Assembly: GCA_019095985.1 (NCBI GenBank)
Contig: CM032667.1
Location: forward strand, 1,351,626 to 1,415,625
Direction of reading: 5' to 3'
Length of the DNA: 64,000 nt
Source: Streblospio benedicti
Taxonomy: Eukaryota; Annelida; Polychaeta; Spionida; Spionidae
Shown here: piece by piece, positions 1 to 12,100 of the stretch
How the letters are laid out: every line of letters begins with the position of its first letter
Numbering within the stretch: the stretch's first letter is position 1
Position numbers and translations under genes: made by a program
The notes under the pieces: model-generated
Told to the model about the DNA's origin: nothing
What the model saw: the letters and a program-made list of their open reading frames with translations, nothing else
The model's database searches: none

Positions 1-896
1 AATGTTACCTGCTAGCATCCCAGATTCATAATATTCCTGCTCAGACTGAAAATTGTCATGTAAACATCAAAATATATCTAGGAGCCCAGGGCCATAGGGC
101 AGTATACTAAATGTAGAGGTGTGGATTAAAGGATTGGTGTTATTTAAATGGGCATTTATTGTGAGCAGAAATATGTTCACACAATAAATGAAAAAAAAAA
201 AAAGATGCTTTGAAGACAAATGATAAAATATAGGAAATGATTTGTACCTTGCACTTATGGTCTATTGAAACAAAAATTCTTTAGCAAAACAATATGTTGT
301 GAAAAATAAATGAACATGTATATATGGATATGTCCAATTGTAAAGAAAACCTAGAAATATGTATACTCAGAACATCATGATCGTGCCTCAGGAGGTGAAT
401 TTGTAAATTAAAGTTACAGACACGAGACAGTAAGGAACATCAAGGCTGCACCAACCAAGTACATGTATTAAGAAGCAGTTAACTGCAATTAGCTGTCCAT
501 TTTATAGTGACCCTCATGATTACCTCCAATTATATAATTAATTAATGATCCTGTACTACCGGTAACAGTCTTGCCAAGGCATTTGATTGGTAAACTGTTT
601 AACAACAGTTTTGCTTACAATGTACGTTCAATTTGTAATAATTCTATTTAAAAGAAAAACCAAAGCAAATACATGTACGTGTAGTACCAAAGATTAAAAA
701 CTTATGTATATTATGTTCATAATATTTTTTAAAGAAAAGTTCAAATGAAATAATTAGTTTAAAATACAAAATGTGAGGATAACAGATAACTTTGAATTTT
801 TTTAAAGCTAAAAGAAGCAGCAGCTTATGCATGAATGTGTTGACTTAGGGTAATGCGAAACTTTGTACACAACACACAAAAACACAAATAAAGATC

Positions 897-1097
897 ATGG
901 CGGGTAATCTACCAGCTGGTGACGACTTCACAGATTGGAGCTTCACATCAAATTTTTTCTGTGACTGCCATCTCGAATTAGCTGCGTACAGAAAGCAACA
1001 GATAAATGTATATTTTAGATTAGCATGTTATTTTATGGAAGTTTACTGTAACAAACAGTTTAGTGTTGGATATTGCAATGGAAAGCTATGTGACTAG
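897..1097 (+). CDS. Small uncertain ORF upstream of the filamin-repeat gene
   Basis: A 66-codon ORF starts at an ATG in a good Kozak context (A at -3, G at +4) and begins MAGNLPAGDDFTDWSF. The first half looks protein-like, with acidic and aromatic residues and several cysteines. The second half looks like read-through into non-coding sequence. It could be a short first coding exon of the gene that follows, but I see no strong splice donor at a suitable place. I do not recognise it and it may be chance. Confidence 0.18.
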   Translation: MAGNLPAGDDFTDWSFTSNFFCDCHLELAAYRKQQINVYFRLACYFMEVYCNKQFSVGYCNGKLCD

Positions 1098-1462
1098 TCT
1101 AAAAGAGGAATAAGAGGACCAGAATTTTATGTCATATCAGTGGATAATTTTTTAAGTGATTATTCAAATTAGATAATTTTTCAAAGTGTACACTGGTGTT
1201 ATGTTTTCCATCCTTTGAATTAGCCATTATAATGAAATCAAACCATATAACTGTGATATTTATTTCAATTATTGATTATGGAGTTCATTAGACACTGCTA
1301 TCACAATTGATTAGTGGATAAATAATGATAAAATACTAGAAATTGCATACAATAATAGCAATAGTAACAAAGCTGAAAAAGAAAGCAGTAAGATGGAGTG
1401 GATAATACTTACCTATAGGATAAGACAGTGAGTTTTATGTGTTGTAAGACTCCACCCTCATA

Positions 1463-4400
1463 ATGAATAGAATAGAGGGTGGAGGAGACCTCTTAGCTGA
1501 ACTAAAGTCTGCTCTCCAGAAAATAAAGAAACAGAACAGCTTTGTTGGAGGAGAATTACCACATCTTCAACGCAATGGAAAAAATGGAGATGCCGATGAC
1601 AACACAATTTCTGATCCAAATAAAAGTCAACAATGTGATGTTACAAATGGATATAATGAGCATGAAAATGAGACCATCCACAATGTAGATGAGATTACCT
1701 TGTTGGAAAGTCTAAATAAAGGCAAGGTTCGAGAGCGGGCAACTAGCTTTCGTGATGGTGGGGGAGAAAAGCCGACCGAAGACAAAGAACAGGCTCGAAT
1801 TCAGTTTGCTGATTATCGAGCCCAGTTTGAAAAATCATCAGTTCAGAATAGGGAACGTAGAAACAGCTCTGTACGTGAAATTTGGAAAGAGGCTGAAAAA
1901 TTCAAGCATCACCCTCAGATGAGATATCGAACAAGGAAAAAAGTTGAAAGATGGGGAGGAAAGGAGACTGTAGAGAGCGCTAGTGCTTACAAACCTCATG
2001 TGTCTAGGAATGGCAAAGATCAGGACTTAGATTCTAGGTATAGAAATGGATACGAAACAGTTGAAAGTTCTTGCTCAGAGCCATCATATTTAAAAAATGG
2101 TCTATCTTCATATACACGAACAATAACGCAAATTCAGGAACCCGCACCAGATTATAACGATTCTGATGATGTAGACAATGTGTTTTCAATTCCCAATAAT
2201 AAAGCTGATTTTTCGCCTGCAAACCCCAAAAATGGTGATATGCAAGATGCTAATAGTGCATTCATAGTTAATAATGAGATCCATCAAAATGGGAAGTCTC
2301 ATATTTCAGAATTAAAAAGTAGAATTGAAAGTCATAATTTGCACAGAATGAAAGAACTTAACAGTGTAAATAGTAATCATGAAAAATTAAATGGAAGTCA
2401 TAGTCCTGACGATAGTCAGGTATTTTGCACAAGACTAAGGCCTCCAAAGTCACAGAAAGATGATCTGTACAGAGAACTCAATTGTGTGCTAAAACAGAGA
2501 AAGCTCAAATCTAGTCCATTAATTGATGTAGAACATAAGAAGATTGGGAAATCATTTGTGTATTTTGGTGGAGGATCACAGAGAAGTGACAGTCCTTGTT
2601 TAAGCATCAATAGACAGTTACTTTTTGAATCAGGCAGGAGCTCACCACTTAGTCCCTGTACAGATAGAGAGGATTTTGCTGATAAAGAGCAATCATTTTC
2701 AAAGTTTGATAACTTAACAGAAAATCAAGATATCAGGTCCAGTAAATCAGAAAGACGGAATAAGAAGAAGGATATTGATGCTATAGATACAACACTGGGA
2801 CAAGAATTGCTTGAAAATAAGGATTCCACAAAACTGACAAGATTTTCTGATCAGGAAACTGTATTGAAGTCTAGTAGACAAAGTTCTTATAATTCTAACT
2901 GTTCAAAACCTGTTACGTTTGCAGAAGATGTTTTAAGAGATTCCAACACTTCATTAAAGTCAGATAAGAGTGATATGTACAAATCCATACATAACCTGAG
3001 CATTGTAGGCTTAGATAACACTGATAATGGAGAAGAAAAGGGAAATGTTCACAATTACATGAAAACAAGAATAATAAAGTCTAAGGCAGCAAGCATGGAA
3101 CACCTTATTGATAATGGCACTTTTGATAAAAATGTTGACCATTTTAAATATCATTCATCTGATTCTGAAGACATTCTTGAAAAGGGCAAAGCCGAATTAC
3201 ACAAATCTGTTAGACGGTGTGCTGATTTTGAAAAGAGATTGAAAGTTATAGGAGAGAAATTGAAAGGTGGTGTGCCCTGTCCAGTTGGTTCTCAAAAGCC
3301 TGCAGAACCTAAGCAGTTTAAGGCCAAGAAAACTAAGCGACCAGCACCTCCCCCACCAAATGCGGAAAAGCTTTTGCCAGCACAGTCTGTTCCATTTCTG
3401 CCATCAGAAAGAAGTAAAGAGCCTTATCAGGATTATTCAGGTGATGAGGGAACCGTTCAACATGAAAGGGACTTGTCAATTGCTAGTGGTGATTACGAAG
3501 ATTCCATCAAACCATTTTCAGATGTACATAATCACAATGTAATTGGTGCTGTAGATATGGAACGCTCTGGATCATATACTTCATTTCAGGATACTACTTC
3601 TGCCTCATTATCGCTGATGGCTGCAGGGGCTGAAAATAATCATGAAAGTCTTGCAAGTAATGAGCAAGGTACTCGGCCAGTGGATAATAATGGTGACTCT
3701 ATTCATTCAAATGATTCAAATTGTCATCTGGAAAAATGTGTAGATAGTGGGCAAGTTAACAAGATAAGTAATGACAGTTCTGGTCATTCTTTTTAATGAT
3801 TACAATATTCAGATGCCAATGTAAAAACAAGCAAAGAGCATAATTATCGAATATCACCTAAGCAAAGTACATCTCAAGGTGATTCCAATATGTTTAATGA
3901 AACAAGCCAATGTGATTACCGTTACAAACCAGACTTTAGTGAAACCTGCAGAACTGATCATAACAAAAACACAATTTCTTCCTTTCATCACCCAGAGCAG
4001 CATCAAGATGATGTTGATGGTGATGTCCCTCAATATCAGCGCCCACTTTACATAGAAACTGGGACCACAGATAGTACATACCCTGACTATCCCCACTCAC
4101 ACAGCCCCCACCCTGGACATTTGATCTCATCTTTAGTTGAACAGGTGCGTGAACAAGTGGACTCACTTGACTCAGGAGAAATCATGTCTTTTCCCATGGA
4201 TCAACAGGACAGGGCTCTCACTGACGAGGTAAAAATGCAACCTCTGCCATCATCGCCTGTAGAATCAGTGGCACTAGAACCTCACCTTGCAGAAACTACG
4301 CAGTATAATGGCTATTCAATAATAGACCCACCACCTGACTATCATCGTAGTGTGTCACAGACACCAAAACAACCTTTGTACAATCACCAGCTTTCCAATA

Positions 4401-6134
4401 TCAGTGAGAGCAGTGTTAAAACGGAGGCCATGAGTCAGGGAAAGAGGCACCGTGGTCTGTATAGTGATATGTCGCTGACCACAGTAACTTCTTGTGATAA
4501 TTCTACAACTACATGTACCACGGATGATTATTATCCTAATATGAACAAAATTAGCACTGACCCCAATTTTACACTTGTTCGTAAAGGTAATCGGTTGTCG
4601 TACAGAGAGGATCATGCAACAGGATTTAACTGTGTTCCAACTAAAGACAAGTTTAAGAAGCATCAGAGAACGAGAACTGATCCTGATGTTCTAGACACTT
4701 ACTGTAATGACAAAGTTAAAAATGAATCTAAGTATAAAAATCATAGGAGCAAATCTGCAGAATCTCATGCACAATTCTACCTACCAGAAACCCAAAATTC
4801 TAAAGTTCATCGTAAATCAAAAGTAGATCAGGAAGTATTTTTTGAACCAGTCAATCCACCCAAACCTCATCGATCAAAGTCCGTAGAATCCTTGCAAATA
4901 CCATTCCCTCTAGATGCTGTTGCTCTGAAACAGTTGGATCAGCCAAACGCTTATTACTCAGAAGATGACAGTCAGGACCAGATTGAGAATGACAATGACC
5001 ATATGGCCACATATCCTTTGCAAAGATCTCACAAGTTGAGACGCAAAGCATCGCAAGCTAGTAAGCATGACCAAGATGTTATTGCAAGACTCATGATAAC
5101 CCATGCTGGCGATAGGATACCTCCAGATGGTGCTGAATGCCACTGCTCCCCGAACAACAATTGTCACAACAGAGTAGTCACTGTGCCACAACCTACATCC
5201 TTCCACACACAGAGCAACCGAGTTGGACGGCAGTTGCTGAGGAAATCAGACATGGCTCAATTTATGCAGCAGTCACATCATACATTGATGCGTCAAGAGG
5301 CTATACGAATAGCAAAAAATGGTGGTCGGATTCATATGTATAAATCAAACTCTGCAGATAATGCCCACCATAGCTCATTTGGAAAGAGATATGGTAGTGA
5401 CAGTAGTTCATGTGGGAAGAAAAATGGTAGTGTGGAAAGACGTCGCTATCAGAGGAACAACAGTTTAGATAAAGATCAAAAACAATTATTGTATCACACT
5501 TGGAGCTCAAATGTAGCAAGGAAAGTGAGTAGGCACAAATCGAGCTTCACGCGCAGGCATTGGACATCAGTTCTTGGCAATGTTCATAACGATAAGCAAA
5601 CTGATGATAGTGACTCATCATTTGGAGGGAAAACACCAACACCAAACACCCGGCGCCATAAATTCTCATCACCAAACATCAGCGGAGTCAGTAGCTCTGC
5701 ACGAATATACAGGAAAAGTCCGCATGGTTCAACACCAACAAAAAGTCCTGCCACAAAAGCAAAAGCTGTACCACTCGTGAACCAATCAGAGCCTAGTGGT
5801 ATGTGCACCCCGCGCTGCTCCCTGCATAAGCGAAATGAGAGTATTCAGAGTGTGTGTACATTTGTGATGGACTGTCATGAGGATGAGCTCGGTGGTGAGG
5901 ATGGAGACACAGAGTCGCTATACAACACAATGGATGTCGAGCAGTCTTTGCTGTACTACATCCAAGGTAAGGATGCACGAAACCGGCCTCAGGACTTGGA
6001 TCCCCGATCTGTGGCTGCAATCACCCAGCCAGATCACTGCCGAGGGCTGTTCCAGAGACTGGCCTGCTGCTTTTTGTGTCGTAGTCACATGTCAACAATA
6101 TCCAGCCAATTCCAACAGAAATCTGGACACCCGA
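1463..6134 (+). other. Large exon(s) encoding the disordered N-terminal region
   Basis: About 1,510 residues rich in Ser, Asn, Asp, Lys and His, with no recognised globular domain. Visible features are a short amphipathic stretch at the start (DLLAELKSALQKIKKQ), a basic, Arg-rich segment near residues 150-165, a proline tract (KRPAPPPPN, about residues 629-637) of SH3/EVH1-ligand type, and two copies of a basic phospho-site-like motif, RSKSAES and RSKSVES, in the second half. Just before the splice into the filamin repeats is a cysteine-rich hydrophobic patch, RLACCFLCRS, that could be palmitoylated; this is inference. The donor after 6134 (A|GTAAGT) is phase 1 and matches the acceptor at 10741. 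Confidence 0.7.
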
Positions 6135-9100
6135 GTAAGTGGCAGTTCATGTGCAATATCTGGTGGTTGGAAATTTCTTTTAAGCTTGCCATTTGGTGTG
6201 AAATATGAAAATTGAATGCCTTGATTACTGAATAAGTGTAGTGTGGAAGAAAATATCTTGAACTTAATCTTCTGCACTAAGGATTCCCATTATCCCTGAG
6301 ATTGGTTGCTGGCAATTTGTGATGCTCTCCTCAATCTATTAGTCTGTATGATAACTCTAGAGCATGATAATGTTTAAAGTGGGTTGCAATTGTGTCAGGC
6401 GAGGGAGTTATAACAGATGGTATAAAATATATGATTGTGTTAATATTTTATTCTGATTAGCAATAACAAATGTAAAACTTTATTGACGAGTATATTACTC
6501 AATAATGTCCTGTTCATTTTCAATTTGTTATTTTTGCCCTCTATTTGAGAAAACGATTATGACGATGAATCAAGTCAATATTTTTAAATAACAGAAACTA
6601 AGAGTAATAGTTTACCAGAATAAAACATAATAACGTCATACCTGTTGGTAACATGTGCTATTTTGCCCAAGGCTGAAGCTGCTCAATTAGATTAGTGATG
6701 AACAGTGGTATTGCTGTCATTAATCACACGTAGATAGCTATGAACTGTTAATTGCTGGCCAGTTATGTCATTTACAGATTTGTAAATTGCACTGTTAGGT
6801 TAAAGTACTCCTTTTATAGACATTTTATGACATAATGTGTGTGCTGTCTCCGAAGTCTGGATTGAGGAAAAGTAAGAATTGAATTGTCTTATATGGTTGG
6901 CATCTATAGCAACTTGTATCATCAATGTGTTTTCAGCAGTCATGTGCAAATGACACCCATCATATCATATATAATCTCCAAATTCTGTCTCTATATATAA
7001 TTAGTGTCACCCAACTAAAGTAAGAATATAGGTTTAAACCAAAAATTTGCTTAAATTCCATATTGCAAAAATAAATGAAACCAGAATTTTCAGTTGGATT
7101 TCATATATTCCTAAAAACTGCAGCAGTGAGAATAAGTTATTATTTAATTTGATAAAAAAAAAATAAGGCCTAACAAAATAATATATTTGTTTCTGATATC
7201 CGTAGATTTCAAAGGAGAGTAGGAAGGTAGCATTTTTTTTTTACTTACTGCGAAATTTTGCTGGTCTAAAAATTTAGGTAGGGCGGCTTTTATGCAATAT
7301 TACTCAAAATATTTACATAGGAATTATCTAGGGTAGGAGAAATTTGTGAATATTTTATTGTAAGTGTAAAATGTCTGCATCAAACCACTTTTCAGTGAGA
7401 ACAAAAATTACAGAATCTATAGGTATGAACTAAATAGAGCTAAACCTAGGGTGACGACTTGTATGGATAGGTTACAGGACAATTCCCAGGCAAAAGGTCG
7501 TGACTTGAAAATAGAATAAAGAAATTACGCAGGGCTTCTACTATTTAGCATTCATTTATTTTTCTTACCCATCCTGAATATTTTAGAGAGCAGGACATTT
7601 GTTAATAGAACAACGTGGAAAGAAACTTGCTATTGTAACCTAAAGCTGCGTTGTACACTGAACATGATTTGCACATGCTAGCTGCTATAGTACTTACATG
7701 ATACTCACATCGTGCTGAAGTCACGGAAAATTCAATGTATTTCAGGCCAAAAAAGTAAAGGTTATGATTCACTTTTTCACCTACGTAAATTATGTTCAAT
7801 GCTTCAGGTGGTGTTTCAACAATTTATTTACTTTGATATTTTTATTTTATTTTTTTAGGGCGATGTTTTTGGCATTATCTTTTATTGAAAGCAGAAAAAC
7901 TTTTTAGGTCGGGATAAAAATGAGGTTCAGGCCGAAACCGGAAACAAACATAATATTTTGGTTGGCCTAATGCATATCTAAAAGATTAAGAATTAATAAG
8001 TGATTGGTTTTGCTCATTAGTATATTTTTATGTAAATCAAGCTTTTGTAAATGCCTCCGGTAATGGCAGAAAATTATAATGATTTTGTTTTATTAAGGTA
8101 TGAATCTCGGAGACATATTTGTAGTCTTATATTGCATCATGTGATAGCTGTTGACCAATTGACATCATGATAATTATTCTATGTTTTGTAGGATGTATTA
8201 TGTACGTATTACTGCTAGTCTGTCAGTTTATTATTTACGGGTATGTAACAGATGAAGATTCTTGAGATTGGTTGCAGATCTGTGAGAAAAAGCACATGAT
8301 TATGATGAAATAAAATATTTCTTTCATATTACATTATAGTGTGGGGGTAATGGTCATTACTGATATTATATATTGTTTGCTGAAAATAAGTCGAAACTAG
8401 ATGTATTATGTATCATTTTTTATCTAAAAATTATTCCTGTTATTTAGTAATAAACATACTTATGCTTAAGGACCGCATGTCAGGCAACTATGTAAAATAC
8501 CAGGCCCTGACAAAAAGTGGTTAGCCCATAGATAGTATTAAATATATATTAAGTAGTATATTAAGTAGATAGTATTTAAATGAATAAATCTTAAAAATCA
8601 GCCATGCCAATCAGGCTTTGAAATTTTGAAATTGGCCAGCTTTGGCTAAAATCAGCTGAATATGTACAGGGCCTGTAAAATGAAATGCCCCGGTAGACAG
8701 GCAAGAAGTTTTACAAAAGGTTTCTTCTCCAAGTCTGTATGAACTGTATAAATGAAGTACGGGCTCTACTGCTGGGAATCAAACCCATGACAACTACCCC
8801 TAGACACCTATAGGAACCTACACTGTGCTCTACCGCGAGGATTTCGCTGTTTTCTCAACACCTCAGTAGGTCATTTGACTGCCAATGTGGTGGTAGTCAT
8901 GTGACAGCAGAGATGAGTAGACAGGGGGCAGGTCGTAGCTGGTGTCATGGTTCATTTCTGGAGAATGCACATGCATTTTAATCAACTCGAGGATCTTACT
9001 GCGTAGTTGATGTTCATCGGGCGCTACAACCTTGAAATAGCTTCTTGGTGATGTTGTGTCCCATGTGTCTTATATGTTCCCCTATAGCTGTTGGTATGCA

Positions 9101-12100
9101 TTTGAGATTTAAATGTTCCTTTACACATGTGTTAAAGAGTACCACCTGTTTCACCAATATATTTATATTGGCACCGAGGGCAAGACACTTCGTAAATAAT
9201 CCATCACTTGGAACTCCCCGGGGATTTGTCTTTAGGCGATGGAAGCATAGATTTGATGGTGTTGAAAGCTTTATGGAAAGTGCTGATGATGCTCAGTCAG
9301 AAGAAGCTGTTGAGAAACAGCGAAAGCCTCGCTGTAGAGCACAATGTAGTTCCTATAGGTATCATGAATTATTCAAATCATGAATAGTTGAAGCCAGGAT
9401 GAACCGAATATACATGTACATTCATAACTACCGCTATGGTATGGTAACTAATTACCAAGCTCATAATATGTTAGGAACATATTGGACTGTGGGCGACTTA
9501 ACATAAGAACAGCTCTTATCTCCGCATATTATTGATATACAAACAGTAAGCTAATCTATACTAAAGCTAATTACATTGGATTGGCATGCTAAGTGATGAT
9601 GTAAACAATGATATTATTAAAAGTAGTCCTCATAATTCAAACTAACCAATGGTGATATCGGTCTTTTGTGTGATAAAACTTGCATTCCCATGAGTGATAT
9701 CAATCAGTGTTGTTTTCACTCAACTACATGTAGACTATTTTAAGCAACTGTTTCTCGAGAACTGTCTATACATTGTATGTATGTGCATATTAGCTCTTAT
9801 GATTAGATAATAAGAATATCTGTTATGTTCTCCATACTTAGCACAAATTATCTCTGTATTGTCCCTGTATACAATAATATTTGTTTTATGTAGCTGCTAA
9901 TGAGAGTACAATGAATGTGCTCATGAATTGTGAACACATATGATGATAGCCCCAATGAACAGTAATTCTAGTGATTATAATTAATTATATAACATTATAA
10001 TTTAGCAAAACTTAGCTTAGCTCCATTATGTCATACTAATTATAAGTAAATCAAGTGGGTCTTTTCATTCTCATTACAAAATGACACAAAACAAGATGGA
10101 CGCAAGTGCTAATTTAGAACATTGTTTATTGGTCACAAGCATGCAATTGTCTCGTAACTGTAATAACCATCTGGATTTATAAGTTTGAGTCTGATAATCA
10201 GGCTCTGATTTGGATGCCACATTTTTTGTCTCTTTTTCTTGGTTGTCATTCACTGTTATCAAAAGGCTCATGAGTTGGAAGGTTTCCACTGATTTAGGTA
10301 TGATATTTGTGATTTAATTTTTATTGTGTTTTGCAAAGTGAGTGTATTTTCAGGCATGTTACATAGATTTCATTAAATATATATTATCATAAGAATTATT
10401 CTATTAGATATTTCGTTACTTGTACATGTGACCATAAGCTCCTGGGTTCAATTTCTTGTTGGATTTTGTGGTCAGCCCTAAATATTTTCTCACTGTCCTG
10501 GGGTGCCTTCACGTTAAGTGGGTACTACAGGTCAGGTGCGTGAATGCTAATGTGAATAATAGCATGCTTGGGGTAATGGGTTGCATTGACCTGTATGCTC
10601 CTCGGTTTAAATAGACTCCAATGATCGTGTTTGAATATAGAGGCGTGTGATCCGATCCTGCGTAGAGGGGACTTAAGACAATAAACTAAACAGTTACATC
10701 TTTTTTTTACATCTTTATAGCTAAACTTTGTCTGACTTTAGGGTGCCCAGTGACCCAGACCATCAAGGACACAAGTTCCGCCATGGCATTTGGAGATGGA
10801 CTGTACAAAGGTCTCGAGGACGTCCCGGCTCAGTTCACCGTCGACGCTAAAGGTTACCGTGGTGACCTGCAAGTTGAAGTGGAAGGTCAGTCAGATTGGT
10901 TGATTATTGCACTTTTGTTTTAAATTGTTCGCATTGAAGGCATTGCGCAGTATGTACATATCTCTACAAACGCAGAATGTAGACTCCTAGAGAAATTATA
11001 CTCAAGCTATGGTAACATAGTCACTCTTAATAATGATATGTGGTCCGGTTTAAATCCATGCAGAATTCAGGTACAAACCTTCAAAATTAGAGCAAGACTA
11101 AGAAAACTTGCCAGTCTGTATGACTGTGACCCAGAAATGTAATTATAGTGCACTGTCCTAATGAATACAGTGTCTCAATGACAAAGTATGTTTTGCTACA
11201 TCAGAAACAGACATGTTTCGATATTTACATTTTATTCCTCCATCTTCACATTGCGTAGGTCCCAACTCGATGGCAAAGTGTCGCAAGGAGCCAAACCAGC
11301 ACGGACAGTACATCATCACATACACGCCAGTTGAGGTTGGCGTCTACACAGTACACATACGCTGGAACGGACGTGACATCGATGGTATGCACCAGTAGAA
11401 ATTCATCAGTTTGACATATGATCACTTAATCAATACATAACAATTGCATATATTTATAGTGGATTTCAACTGCTAAAATGTTATATAATGGAGTTTCTTG
11501 TGTGACTGTCGTGCCATGTTGTGTTTGCAAGTGGCTTGCTCACAAAAGTCCGTAATATTAAAAGCATAATGATTATTAAAAAGCCTTTCACAATCGGTCA
11601 ATCGCTAATGAATGAGACCAGAATGTCATACGACCAAGTGTGTTCAAGAGGTGGTCACAGAAATTGTCGCAAGGAAGGTGGTTTGTCAGCAAATGTCAAG
11701 TCAGCCAGCCCTGTCCCAAACTTGAGGTGTAAGAAGTGTGTATCTTGCAACAGACGCACAGGGACGTAAGATCATTGCACAACACTCCCCTGATCGCCAA
11801 ATGTGATTCCAAATCACCATGCCATTATAAAACGCTATGCAACACTCGCATTAAATCATGTGAGTGCATACATAGATGATACACTCATGCAACATGACAA
11901 TTTAAGATTCAATTCTTGTACCAGTCTGCGACCAAAAAATGAATTTTGTGCATATTCAAATTCATTTGCCATCATAAATCAACCTACAACAGAACAGACT
12001 GGCCTTGCGACCGTGATCACCAAGTATTTGCCAACTGCTATTCATGCTATTGTGAAAGGGGCTTAAAATCGTCAGTGTTCACTGATTCTGGCACAAAAAT

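Larger units (their letters stand above)
6135..10741 (+). other. 4.6-kb intron of the filamin-repeat gene
   Basis: Mostly AT-rich intronic sequence with no host coding exon. It holds a foldback DNA element (7164-7970), an antisense Penelope-like fragment between inverted repeats (8795-9372) and a possible tRNA-derived SINE (10430-10690), listed separately. Confidence 0.7.

Noticed and set aside
8500-8690. Inverted repeat around CAGGCCCTG/CAGGGCCTG
   Set aside because: The match does not extend convincingly past about 12 bp.
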